A stretch of 54,367 bases of DNA from Alphaproteobacteria bacterium (GTDB lineage: Bacteria > Pseudomonadota > Alphaproteobacteria > Micavibrionales > Micavibrionaceae), in contig JABSQP010000008.1 of assembly GCA_013215815.1 (NCBI GenBank), positions 1 through 54,367 on the forward strand, written 5' to 3'. How positions within the stretch are numbered: position 1 is the first letter of the stretch; each line of letters starts with the position of its first letter. Under the pieces are notes generated by a model. That model saw nothing but the letters and a program-made list of their open reading frames with translations. It did not search any database and had not been told where the DNA came from. A program made the translations under genes and the position numbers. This document shows positions 31,144 to 39,926 of this stretch, one piece after another.

Positions 31144-32539
31144 TACAAATTTTGACGTAATCGTAATTGGTGGTGGCCCGGGCGGCTATGTCGCAGCTAT
31201 TCGTGCAGCGCAGTTGGGCATGAAGACCTGCGTAGTTGAAGCGAACCACCTTGGCGGTATTTGCCTGAACTGGGGGTGTATCCCGACAAAAGCATTGCTG
31301 CGTTCGGCTGAAATTTACCATTATATCAATCATGCTGAAAACTTCGGCTTAAAGGTTGAGGGGGCGTCATTTGATATTAAAAAGGTAGTTGAGCGCTCTC
31401 GCGGTGTTGCAAGCCAGCTTTCAGGTGGTATTGGTCATTTGCTAAAGAAAAACAAAGTTCAGGTCTTTGATGGCTTTGGTAAGCTTATGGGTAAAGGCAA
31501 AGTCGCTGTTGCTAAAGATAAGAAGAAAGTTGCTGATCTAACAGGTAAGCACATCATTATCGCAACGGGCGCACGCGCACGCGTAATTCCAGGTATGGAG
31601 CCAGATGGTAAGCTTGTTTGGACATATCGTGAAGCCATGACACCGACAGAGATGCCAAAATCTATTTTGGTTGTGGGTTCTGGTGCGATTGGGATCGAAT
31701 TCGCAAGCTTCTACCGCAATATGGGCGCAGAAGTGACTGTGGTTGAGATGATGGATCGCGTGATGCCTGTTGAAGACGAAGAAATCTCAAAATTTGCGCA
31801 AAAGCAGTTCGAAAAGCAGGGAATGCGCATTATTACGGGCGCAAAGACCTCAAAACTCGATAAAGGTAAGGATAATGTGACTGTTCACGTCGAAAAAGGC
31901 GGTAAAACAGAGAAAATTACCGTTGATCGCGTGATTATGGCCGTTGGTATTGTGGCAAATACGGAAGAGATTGGTCTTGAGAACGTAAAAGGCGTGAAAC
32001 TCGATCGTGGTCACATCGTGACAGATGGTTACATGAAGACAGGTGAACCAGGCGTTTATGCGATTGGTGATGTTTGTGGCGCGCCATGGCTGGCGCACAA
32101 AGCCTCACATGAAGGTGTGATCTGCATTGAAAAGATTGCAGGCGAAAAAGACGTGCACCCAATGAATAAGAGTAATATTCCAGGCTGTACATACTGTATG
32201 CCGCAAGTTGCAAGCGTTGGCTTGACTGAGGCTGCTGCGAAAGAGGCGGGCCATAAGGTTAAAGTCGGACGTTTCCCATTCATGGGCAATGGTAAGGCGA
32301 TTGCTCTGGGTGAGCCTGAAGGCATGGTCAAGACTGTTTTTGATGAGAAAACGGGTGAATTGCTCGGCGCGCACATGGTTGGCGCAGAAGTAACGGAAAT
32401 GATCCAAGGCTACGTGGTTGGTAAGACGGCTGAGCTGGTTGAAGCCGATTATATGCACACAATCTTCCCGCATCCAACCCTCTCTGAAATGATGCATGAA
32501 AGTGTGTTAGATGCGTATGGTAAGGTTATTCATTTTTAG
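31136..32539 (+). CDS. lpd: Dihydrolipoamide dehydrogenase (E3)
   Basis: E3 reoxidises dihydrolipoyl groups using FAD and NAD. The product has the FAD motif VIGGGPGGYVAAIRAAQLG, the redox disulfide GGICLNWGCIPTKA (Cys about 41 and 46), the NAD fold VVGSGAIGIEFASFYRNMG, and the C-terminal interface HPHPTLSEMMHE-type motif (His-Glu acid-base pair, here IFPHPTLSEMMHE). I use ATG 31136, which starts at the conserved MTDTNFDVIVIGGG; GTG 31124 is upstream in the same frame. It overlaps the preceding unknown gene. Confidence 0.97.
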   Translation: MTDTNFDVIVIGGGPGGYVAAIRAAQLGMKTCVVEANHLGGICLNWGCIPTKALLRSAEIYHYINHAENFGLKVEGASFDIKKVVERSRGVASQLSGGIGHLLKKNKVQVFDGFGKLMGKGKVAVAKDKKKVADLTGKHIIIATGARARVIPGMEPDGKLVWTYREAMTPTEMPKSILVVGSGAIGIEFASFYRNMGAEVTVVEMMDRVMPVEDEEISKFAQKQFEKQGMRIITGAKTSKLDKGKDNVTVHVEKGGKTEKITVDRVIMAVGIVANTEEIGLENVKGVKLDRGHIVTDGYMKTGEPGVYAIGDVCGAPWLAHKASHEGVICIEKIAGEKDVHPMNKSNIPGCTYCMPQVASVGLTEAAAKEAGHKVKVGRFPFMGNGKAIALGEPEGMVKTVFDEKTGELLGAHMVGAEVTEMIQGYVVGKTAELVEADYMHTIFPHPTLSEMMHESVLDAYGKVIHF

Positions 32540-32568
32540 TTGACATAATGCATTGTGATGGGTTAAGC
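32540..32568 (+). promoter_or_regulatory. TTGACATAA-type promoter after lpd
   Basis: TTGACA at 32540-32545 directly follows the lpd stop codon. With a 17-base spacer the -10 is TTAAGC (32563-32568), a poor match, seven bases before ATG 32576. Confidence 0.45.
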
Positions 32569-32575
32569 CTGTTTT

Positions 32576-32959
32576 ATGTCTTATAAAACAGAGCATATAG
32601 ACTGTGATATAAGTCGAGCGTTTTATATCGCTGTTTCAATGTTTGCTACTAATCCAAGTAATGTGAATATTAATGATCATTGTGTATTTGGTAAGGCATC
32701 AATGGACTATTATAGTCTTTCTGAAGGTGACGTTTATATAATGGGTATAGATACGGCACCTGATTCTAGAAGACAAGGAGAGTTTACAAACATGATGACC
32801 TTATTTTCAATGCTTGCTGATAAATATAGTATAAGGCTGTCGTTATGTGTTGATCATGTGCTTGTAGATTTTAATTTGTTTCCCAAGTATGAAAAATTCG
32901 GCTTTAAGAGAATATCTGGAGGAAATGAAATGGTAAGGCTTCCAACAACCTGCCTATAA
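32576..32959 (+). CDS. GNAT-like acetyltransferase family protein
   Basis: The 127-residue product resembles a short GNAT domain: a beta-strand GDVYIMGIDTAP, then SRRQGEFTNMMTLFSMLAD as the acetyl-CoA loop (RRQG in place of R/QxxGxG/A) and helix, RLSLCVD as the next strand, and FPKYEKFGFKRIS, the typical 'Y..GF' end of the fold. The N-terminal strands are short. Substrate is unknown. It sits between lpd and lipA and has the TTGACATAA element at leaderless spacing; base composition is more AT-rich than its neighbours. Confidence 0.6.
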   Translation: MSYKTEHIDCDISRAFYIAVSMFATNPSNVNINDHCVFGKASMDYYSLSEGDVYIMGIDTAPDSRRQGEFTNMMTLFSMLADKYSIRLSLCVDHVLVDFNLFPKYEKFGFKRISGGNEMVRLPTTCL

Positions 32960-33003
32960 CAGTTTTTGTTGTTATTTTAATTTAAAAGACGTATTTTCCA
33001 GCC

Positions 33004-33969
33004 ATGACATATAACCCAGAACTATTAGACCGCGCGAAGCGTCACCCAGAAAAGCAGAAACGTCCGGATCGCCCAATGGGCAAGAAGCCGGACTGGATCC
33101 GTGTGAAAGCGGGGCAGGGTAAGACGTACAAAGATACTCTTGATACGGTAAAGGGGCTAAAGCTGACTACCGTTTGTGAAGAAGCCGGCTGCCCGAACAT
33201 TGGTGAGTGTTGGGATAAGAAACACGCAACATTCATGATCATGGGTGAAGTTTGTACGCGCGCTTGTTCTTTCTGTAACGTGGCTACGGGTAAACCGGAT
33301 GAGCTTGATAAGTTTGAACCGCTCCGTGTTGGTGTCGCGACAGAGAAGATGGGCTTAGAGCATGTTGTTGTGACATCTGTTGATCGTGATGATCTTCAGG
33401 ATGGTGGCGCCGATCACTTTGTAAAAACTATTGAAGCGATCCGCTTTAAAACGCCAAAGACAACAATTGAAATTTTGCCCGGGGACTTCCGCGGCAATAT
33501 TGATGATATCGATGCGGTTACACGTGCGCGTCCAGATGTGTTTAATCATAATTTGGAAACTGTGCCACGTCTTTACCCAACAATTCGTCCGGGTGCACGT
33601 TATTTCCGCTCTCTTCGTCTTTTACAGCGCGTCAAAGAAGTGGACCCGTCGATCTTTACAAAGTCAGGTATGATGGTTGGTCTTGGTGAGACAAAAGAAG
33701 AAGTGGCGCAGGTTATGGATGATATGCGCGCGGCTGACATTGATTTCATTACAATCGGCCAATATCTGCAGCCGACACCAAAACACGCACCCGTGGAACA
33801 TTTCTGGACACCAGAAGAGTTTGAAGGATTAGAAAAGATGGCGCGTGCAAAAGGCTTCTTGATGGCTTCTTGTACGCCTCTTACGCGATCTTCGTATCAT
33901 GCGGGTGATGACTTTAAGAAACTGCGCGCAGCGCGTGAGGAAAAGCTCCTCAAATCTGCAGCAGAGTAG
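33004..33969 (+). CDS. lipA: Lipoyl synthase
   Basis: LipA inserts sulfur into octanoyl groups to make lipoate, serving the PDH lipoyl domains encoded upstream. The 321-residue radical SAM protein has both iron-sulfur clusters: Cys58, 63 and 69 ([12 protein letters not shown]) and Cys84, 88 and 91 (CTRACSFC), and the C-terminal RSSYHA with the cluster-ligand Ser. Length is normal. Confidence 0.98.
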   Translation: MTYNPELLDRAKRHPEKQKRPDRPMGKKPDWIRVKAGQGKTYKDTLDTVKGLKLTTVCEEAGCPNIGECWDKKHATFMIMGEVCTRACSFCNVATGKPDELDKFEPLRVGVATEKMGLEHVVVTSVDRDDLQDGGADHFVKTIEAIRFKTPKTTIEILPGDFRGNIDDIDAVTRARPDVFNHNLETVPRLYPTIRPGARYFRSLRLLQRVKEVDPSIFTKSGMMVGLGETKEEVAQVMDDMRAADIDFITIGQYLQPTPKHAPVEHFWTPEEFEGLEKMARAKGFLMASCTPLTRSSYHAGDDFKKLRAAREEKLLKSAAE

Positions 33970-33984
33970 TATCCTGTAAGCGTT

Positions 33985-34437
33985 ATGCTTTCTCACGTTG
34001 AACAAAAACAATTGCCTTATACAAGGCAGCAAATGTTTGATTTGGTTGCGGATGTTGCCAAATACAAAGAATTTGCGCCGTGGTGCGTGGCGAGCCGTGT
34101 CAATAAATGGGAATCAGATAACGTTTTTTTGGCAGACCTTGTCGTAGGCTATAAAGTTTTCCGTGAGAAGTTCTCATCACGCGTCATGCTGAATAAGCCG
34201 CACGAAATATCGATTGAATATTTGAAAGGCCCGCTTAAAAATTTGACCAATCATTGGGTCTTTTCTGAAGGGCCAAATGACACTTGTATTATCGATTTTT
34301 CTGTTGAGTTTGAATTTAAAAACGGAGCATTGCAAGGGCTTGCAACTATGTTCTTCAACGAAGTTGTGAAGAGAATGATTGACGCATTTGAGGCGCGCGC
34401 CGAAGAAATTTACGGGTCAAGTAACCACCCGATCTAA
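33985..34437 (+). CDS. Coenzyme Q-binding / RatA-like START domain protein
   Basis: The 150-residue product is a single START-like domain of the Coq10/RatA family: EQKQLPYTRQQMFDLVADVAKYKEFAPWCVASRV-type start, then IEYLKGPLKNLTNHW and VEFEFKNGALQGL. In alphaproteobacteria it follows lipA and is thought to bind ubiquinone or related lipids. It overlaps the next gene's stop by four bases, tail to tail. Confidence 0.88.
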   Translation: MLSHVEQKQLPYTRQQMFDLVADVAKYKEFAPWCVASRVNKWESDNVFLADLVVGYKVFREKFSSRVMLNKPHEISIEYLKGPLKNLTNHWVFSEGPNDTCIIDFSVEFEFKNGALQGLATMFFNEVVKRMIDAFEARAEEIYGSSNHPI

Positions 34438-35375
34438 GCGGCCTTATCTAAGATATTAATCTCTTCTTCTGTCTCACCATCAAAGTACGGATAACGGTAC
34501 GTGTAGGTAATGCTCTTCCCATCGGCAGTTTCAAAATCAGTCATAACTGAGCGATCTTTACGCATATCGTCCCAGCCAGAGATATGAAGAACGCCAATTT
34601 CTTCATTAGGAAGGTATGGTTCAACAAACATTTGCTTTTGCGTATCCCAAAGTGGTTTGAACTCACAAAGCCAGTGCATATATCCGGGCAGGATTATCTT
34701 ATCGAAGTTTTCTAGGTAGCACAGCTTGCCCAGAGTGATTTGATCGGCGGTAAAGAGTTTTCCTTTACCGTTTAGTTTTTCAATCATCAGTTCTTGCCAA
34801 CGTTTCCAATGCGGAGCATCACTATTTAGTGCAAACATGCCAGCGAGAAGAACGTGATACGCATAAAGCTCTTTTGCTGTTTTTGCGCCGTAAGATGATT
34901 TTGCGTTGCTGTAATAAAAGCCGCGGAGTTTCAGGGGCAGGGTGCCCAGCCACTTGATGCGAATTTGACGCGGGTAAGCGCGATCTACTTGTCCTGTAAG
35001 AGTAATGGCGCCTTTATCAGCTCCTTGAATGAATGTTTCAACCGCATCCCATTTCTGGATCCATGTATCAGGATCCATCCAGATATAGGTGCCATAGTTA
35101 GGAAAATACTGGTTTATGAATGGACGGCAAACGCAACCCTTTAAATATTCACGGCCTCTGACTTTGTGTTTAGGCACGTCGCACGGCCAATCAGGTTTGT
35201 GAATTTTGCAATCAATCGCTTCAAGTTTAGTAACTTGTTCTTCCGTTAAACCAACATCCATAATGCAGATATCTGCATTGGCACCGTCAGGAAAGCGTCG
35301 AATGGAGTGAACCCATTCACGTAGCATAGGATAATAGTTAGAATCAGAAGCGGAAACGAAAGCGAGTTTTCTCAT
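34434..35375 (-). CDS. Probable GT-A fold glycosyltransferase
   Basis: The 313-residue protein starts KLAFVSASDSNYYPMLREWVHSI, like GT8-type transferases, with DICIMDVGLT, CVCRPFINQYFP and a DxD-type motif IWMDPDTWI at about 96-104 expected to bind metal and sugar nucleotide. HISGWDDMR near the C-terminus resembles the second metal ligand. Donor and acceptor are unknown; envelope polysaccharide is likely. It lies just downstream of pncC on the same strand with a 6-base gap. Confidence 0.65.
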   Translation of the reverse strand: MRKLAFVSASDSNYYPMLREWVHSIRRFPDGANADICIMDVGLTEEQVTKLEAIDCKIHKPDWPCDVPKHKVRGREYLKGCVCRPFINQYFPNYGTYIWMDPDTWIQKWDAVETFIQGADKGAITLTGQVDRAYPRQIRIKWLGTLPLKLRGFYYSNAKSSYGAKTAKELYAYHVLLAGMFALNSDAPHWKRWQELMIEKLNGKGKLFTADQITLGKLCYLENFDKIILPGYMHWLCEFKPLWDTQKQMFVEPYLPNEEIGVLHISGWDDMRKDRSVMTDFETADGKSITYTYRYPYFDGETEEEINILDKAA

Positions 35376-35381
35376 GCTTTC

Positions 35382-35855
35382 TTACTTAATGATAGAAAGC
35401 AGATGCTTCAAGGCTTCTTTTGTGGTTTGCAGGCGGATTTCTTCGCGTGTGCCTTTAAAGTTATGCTTTGTAGACTGTGCAATACCACCTTTAAGCCCAT
35501 AACCAATGTAGACAAGGCCTACAGGTTTCTTCGGTGTGCCGCCACCCGGACCGGCAATTCCAGTAACAGCGACAGCGATATTTGCATTAGATTTGGCGAG
35601 GGCGCCCTTGGTCATTTCTTCGGCTGTTTCTTCAGAAACCGCGCCAAACTCTTCGAGTGTGCTATGTCTAACACCAAGAAGCTCCATCTTGGCTTCGTTA
35701 GAGTAGGTGATAAACCCGCGATCAAATATCTCTGACGATCCTGCTTTATCTGTAATAGCTGTGCTGATCATACCGCCTGTGCAACTCTCTGCTGTGGCGA
35801 GTTGCCACTTCTTTTCCCTCAGTTTATCCCCTAATTTATCCACCAAATCCGACAT
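35382..35855 (-). CDS. pncC: Nicotinamide-nucleotide amidase (CinA C-terminal family)
   Basis: PncC deamidates NMN in pyridine nucleotide recycling. The 157-residue protein is the stand-alone CinA C-terminal domain with ATAESCTGGM at about 19-28, GFITYSNEAK, GAVSEETAEEM and TGIAGPGGGTPKKPVG. Its start overlaps the pgpA end by 20 bases, so the two are coupled. Confidence 0.93.
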   Translation of the reverse strand: MSDLVDKLGDKLREKKWQLATAESCTGGMISTAITDKAGSSEIFDRGFITYSNEAKMELLGVRHSTLEEFGAVSEETAEEMTKGALAKSNANIAVAVTGIAGPGGGTPKKPVGLVYIGYGLKGGIAQSTKHNFKGTREEIRLQTTKEALKHLLSIIK

Positions 35856-36339
35856 ATTGTAATCCTATTAGTATAACAGCGGCATAGATCCCTGCCATGA
35901 GATCATCGCCCATGATGCTCAATGCGCCTTGCATCTTTTTATCAATCCAAGACACAGGATAAGGTTTTACCACATCAAAGAAGCGGAAGAGAAGAAAAGC
36001 CGTTAAAACAGACAATGGTGTTAACAATGCAGGTAAAAGAGCAATCCAAAGCCCTGCCACTTCATCAATTACGATCATGGTTGAGTCTTTTTGCCGGGAC
36101 ATGATTTCAAAGTGCTTTGATGCCCAGAGCCCCACAGGAATAACAACAGCGAGTGCTACGAGAAGAGCTACAGGGCCGCCCAAATAGAGTAGGGCGATAC
36201 CAAATGGTAGGCCGGCAATCGTGCCCCATGTGCCTGATGCAGGCTTAATGAAACCGCTGCCTCCCCACGTTGCAATCCATGTCACAGGGGATTTAAAGTC
36301 AATGAACTTTGTTTTTTCTTTTCCGTGAATACCAATCAT
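35836..36339 (-). CDS. pgpA: Phosphatidylglycerophosphatase A
   Basis: PgpA dephosphorylates phosphatidylglycerophosphate to phosphatidylglycerol at the inner membrane. The 167-residue protein has GSGFIKPASGTWGT, three to four TM segments (about 48-75, 92-120, 148-165), IVIDEVAG and FRFFDVVKPYPV motifs typical of the family. It lies between ispDF and pncC, the usual alphaproteobacterial order. Confidence 0.93.
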   Translation of the reverse strand: MIGIHGKEKTKFIDFKSPVTWIATWGGSGFIKPASGTWGTIAGLPFGIALLYLGGPVALLVALAVVIPVGLWASKHFEIMSRQKDSTMIVIDEVAGLWIALLPALLTPLSVLTAFLLFRFFDVVKPYPVSWIDKKMQGALSIMGDDLMAGIYAAVILIGLQYVGFGG

Positions 36340-36349
36340 TGGGATTTCC

Positions 36350-37507
36350 TTAATAACGGGTGATCGTTACTGCACATTGGCAGGCGATGCCTTCTTTACG
36401 GCCAGTAAAGCCAAGCCCTTCAGTTGTGGTTGCCTTGATGCTGATATTACCTGCGTCAACGTTTGTGATATCACTGATACGATTTTGCATTGCTTCGCGG
36501 TGTGGTCCAATTTTTGGTTCTTCGGCCATGATTGTCACATCAATAAAATCGACGAAGCCATTCTTATTTTTTAATTTTTCGATTGCAGCGTTAAGGAAGA
36601 CGGCGCTATCGCAATCTTTCCATTGTGGGTCAGTGGGTGGAAAATGCGTCCCAATATCGCCTTCATTGATGCAGCCTAAAATGGCATCCGTAATGGCATG
36701 TAAGACGATATCCGCATCTGAGTGCCCCTTCAGAGACTTGTCATGAGGGATATCAATGCCGCCTAGACGAACAGATGATCCGTCCTCAAATGCGTGCACG
36801 TCAAAGCCAGTTGCTGTAATGGTTTTTCCTTTATCTAAAAGCTTTTCTGCCATTTTTAAATCATTCTCAGTTGTGATTTTGATGTTCTCTTGTGAGCCTT
36901 CGACGAGTGTAACTTTATGACCAATCGCTTCAACCATACCGCGATCATCGGTAAAGCTATCATCATTGGCAAGTTCTTCGTGTGCTTTTTTGATAATATC
37001 GTAGCGGAAGACTTGTGGTGTCTGAATTGCCCAAAGGTGTGTTCTATCTACTGTGTTACTCTCTTGATTTGAATAGAGTGTATCATTGACCTTATGAGCC
37101 ACAGATGAAGCACCATTTTCGACTGCTGCTTCAATCGCTTTTTTAATGTCTTCTCGTGCTATAAGTGGGCGGGCAGCATCATGAATGAGGATAATATCAT
37201 CATTTTTAACTTTAAGTATTTCTTTTAATCCGTTGTAAATACTATTTTTTCTTGTTTTTGATCCTTTGATAGTACGTACGTCTTTAATGCCGATTAACGC
37301 TTCGGAATAGTGGTTTTTATGCTCTGGATTAATAAGGATATTGATGGATTGAATGGCATCTATAGAGATGAACTTTTCAACCGTATGCCGCAAAATTGCC
37401 TTTCCACACAGTGGGATATACTGTTTTGGCACATCAAATGATGTCATTCTTTCACCACTGCCAGCTGCGGCAATAAGAACATGAACGGCGGGGGAGGTTT
37501 TTGACAT
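36350..37507 (-). CDS. ispDF: Bifunctional IspD/IspF (MEP isoprenoid pathway)
   Basis: The 385-residue fusion catalyses the cytidylyltransfer to MEP (IspD, about 1-225, with AAAGSGERM and HDAARPL) and the cyclisation to MEcPP (IspF, about 230-385, with GFDVHAF, GHSDADIVLHAITDAILG, and TTTEGLGFTGRKEGI). The fused form is common in alphaproteobacteria. It is divergent from ntrY; the genes usually found between them in this class, dusB-ntrB-ntrC, are absent. Confidence 0.97.
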   Translation of the reverse strand: MSKTSPAVHVLIAAAGSGERMTSFDVPKQYIPLCGKAILRHTVEKFISIDAIQSINILINPEHKNHYSEALIGIKDVRTIKGSKTRKNSIYNGLKEILKVKNDDIILIHDAARPLIAREDIKKAIEAAVENGASSVAHKVNDTLYSNQESNTVDRTHLWAIQTPQVFRYDIIKKAHEELANDDSFTDDRGMVEAIGHKVTLVEGSQENIKITTENDLKMAEKLLDKGKTITATGFDVHAFEDGSSVRLGGIDIPHDKSLKGHSDADIVLHAITDAILGCINEGDIGTHFPPTDPQWKDCDSAVFLNAAIEKLKNKNGFVDFIDVTIMAEEPKIGPHREAMQNRISDITNVDAGNISIKATTTEGLGFTGRKEGIACQCAVTITRY

Positions 37508-37620
37508 ATTGTTTATACTTGCCTTTTTGCCCGAAAAAAGGGATATTTCTTCGAATTTTCGAGGTTTTATACCATACTACGCCCATTGTACAGAAATAGA
37601 AAATCGGCGATAGGATCAAT

Positions 37621-39921
37621 ATGACGTCAGATAGCCACATGACAAATGAGCAGCCACGCCCCCAAAAGATTTATAACTTTTGGTCTGGGCTGTTGGGTGG
37701 TTTTTTTGGTCCTAGAAGCCGTATGCGTCATTTGGGGCGTTTCTTTTCGAAACGAGGGTGGGCGACGAAAGCATCGTTCGTTCTTATTCTCGCTGCGGTT
37801 ATTTCTGGTTTTGCGACATACGCGGCTCTAACAGAAACACCGCCTTTTGGTGATAATCCTGGTGTGGTGATCTGGCTGCTTAATATAGACCTAATTATTC
37901 TCCTGCTTTTAGTAACACTGATTGCGCGTCGTATTATGCGTATTTGGAGCGGACGACGACAGGGACTAGCAGGTTCACGTCTTCACGTTCGTCTTGTCAT
38001 TATTTTTAGTATTATGGCTGCGCTGCCCGCTATTATCATGGCGGTTTTCTCAGCCTTTTTCTTCCATTTCGGCGTTCAAACATGGTTTAGCGATAATGTG
38101 CGTACAGCCGTCGTTGAATCGCAGGCTGTAGCAACAGCCTATTTAGAAGAACACAAGCAGGTCATTAAAGCCGATACTTTGGCAATGGCGAATGATATAG
38201 ATCGCAATGCGCCGATCCTTGTAGAAGGTAAGGATATGACACGTGTTATGGATACACAGTCTTTGATACGTAATTTGTCTGAAGCCATCATATTTAACGA
38301 GGGCGGTAAGATCATCGCGCGTTCCAGTCTGACTTTTACGCTGACTTTCGAAAACATTCCGGATTATTTGATCAGGCAAGCAGAACGTGGCGATGTCGTT
38401 GTCATGACAAATGAGGCAGAAGATCGCGTGCGTGCATTAACAAAGCTTGATAACTGGAACAATAGCTATCTGTATGTTGGTCGCCGTATTGATCCAACGG
38501 TGCTCAGTCATTTGGCTGCGACTGAGAATGCAGCGGCGAAATATACGGCTCTTGAAGGCAGTTATTCGGGGCTTCAGATAACGGTGACAATGATCTTTAT
38601 TGTTGTTGCTTTGCTTTTGATGTTGGCAGCGATCTGGGTTGGAATTGTGCTGGCGCGTCAACTGGTCTCGCCGATTAGTACGCTTATTTCTGTATCAGAC
38701 CGAGTGCGTGGCGGTGATTTGACCGCGCGTGTCCCTGAACAAAAGAAAATTGAAGAATTTGATTATTTGGCTGGTTCTTTTAACCGTATGACCGCGCAAA
38801 TTGAACAACAGCGTAATGAGCTTGTCACAGCAAACCGCATGATAGATCATCGCCGCCGTTTGACCGAAACAGTTCTTGCTGGTGTGTCGGCTGGTGTTGT
38901 TGGTGTTGATGAAAAGGGCGAGATTACCTTTGCGAACAATGCGGCCTCAAAGCTCTTCGATAAAGATGTCGGGGATTTGGTTGGGCAGAAAATTACAAAA
39001 CTTATGCCTGATATAAAGAGTTATTTGGATAAAGCCTACGAGGGCAGTAAGAAAGTTACGCAATTCGAAATTCCTTATATGGATGATAAGGGCACGAAAC
39101 TGGCTCTTCATATCCGTATTGCCGTTGAGCTTGTTGGGGAAGAAGAGCAGGGCGCTGTCCTCACATTTGATGACATTACGGAACTTCAATCAGCACAACG
39201 AAAGGCCGCTTGGGCAGATGTTGCGCGCCGCATTGCGCATGAGATTAAAAATCCGCTGACACCCATTCAACTTTCTGCTGAACGGTTAAAACGGAAGTAC
39301 TTATCTGAAATTGATACAGATCCCGAAACATTTGAAACATGTACGGATACGATTATTCGCCATGTGGGTGATATTGGCCGTATGGTGAATGAATTTAGTG
39401 ATTTTGCTCGTATGCCGGAGGCGCAGCTTAAGTTGGCCTCTGTTGAGAATACTATTCGTGATGTGATTGTTCTTCAAAAGCAAGCGCACCGTTTTATTGA
39501 TTTTGAATTCAAGGATAGCAACATCTCCTCTTCTGTTCTTATGTTTGACGAACAACAAGTGAGGCAGGCTCTTGTTAACCTTATTCAAAATGCTGTTGAT
39601 GCCATCCAACATGATGACGATGAAGCAAAAGGTAATGTCCACGTGATTTTAAACGAAGTTGAAGGGCAAATAGCTTTAATTGTTCAAGATAGTGGCCGTG
39701 GTTTACCAGAAGAGAAAGCAAATCTAACCGAACCTTATGTGACGCACCGTCCAAAGGGGACAGGTTTGGGGCTTGCTATTGTGAAAAAGATTATGGAAGA
39801 TCATAATGGTAAAGTCATTGTTGGAGCCGATGATATGCTGGAAGGGGAAAGTTTAGGAGGTGCAAGTGTTGCCTTATTATTCCCTAAACCAGATGAAACT
39901 GAAGAAAGAAAAAGAGCGTAA
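37621..39921 (+). CDS. ntrY: Two-component sensor histidine kinase NtrY
   Basis: NtrY is a membrane sensor linked to nitrogen, redox and envelope responses. The 766-residue protein has TM segments at about 50-70, 84-105 and 120-150, a periplasmic region, another TM at about 320-345, HAMP, a PAS domain (about 415-500), the phosphoacceptor His at about 540 (RIAHEIKNPLTP) and an ATPase domain (NLIQNAVDAI, GRGLPEE, GTGLGLAIVKKI). It is followed after five bases by its partner ntrX. Confidence 0.95.
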   Translation: MTSDSHMTNEQPRPQKIYNFWSGLLGGFFGPRSRMRHLGRFFSKRGWATKASFVLILAAVISGFATYAALTETPPFGDNPGVVIWLLNIDLIILLLLVTLIARRIMRIWSGRRQGLAGSRLHVRLVIIFSIMAALPAIIMAVFSAFFFHFGVQTWFSDNVRTAVVESQAVATAYLEEHKQVIKADTLAMANDIDRNAPILVEGKDMTRVMDTQSLIRNLSEAIIFNEGGKIIARSSLTFTLTFENIPDYLIRQAERGDVVVMTNEAEDRVRALTKLDNWNNSYLYVGRRIDPTVLSHLAATENAAAKYTALEGSYSGLQITVTMIFIVVALLLMLAAIWVGIVLARQLVSPISTLISVSDRVRGGDLTARVPEQKKIEEFDYLAGSFNRMTAQIEQQRNELVTANRMIDHRRRLTETVLAGVSAGVVGVDEKGEITFANNAASKLFDKDVGDLVGQKITKLMPDIKSYLDKAYEGSKKVTQFEIPYMDDKGTKLALHIRIAVELVGEEEQGAVLTFDDITELQSAQRKAAWADVARRIAHEIKNPLTPIQLSAERLKRKYLSEIDTDPETFETCTDTIIRHVGDIGRMVNEFSDFARMPEAQLKLASVENTIRDVIVLQKQAHRFIDFEFKDSNISSSVLMFDEQQVRQALVNLIQNAVDAIQHDDDEAKGNVHVILNEVEGQIALIVQDSGRGLPEEKANLTEPYVTHRPKGTGLGLAIVKKIMEDHNGKVIVGADDMLEGESLGGASVALLFPKPDETEERKRA

Positions 39922-39926
39922 GTTTA

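Noticed and set aside
37508-37620. Possible terminator or operator between ispDF and ntrY
   Set aside because: Short complementary runs (CCCGAAAAAAGGG) are seen, but the pairing is too short and this is a divergent promoter region, so no terminator is expected.
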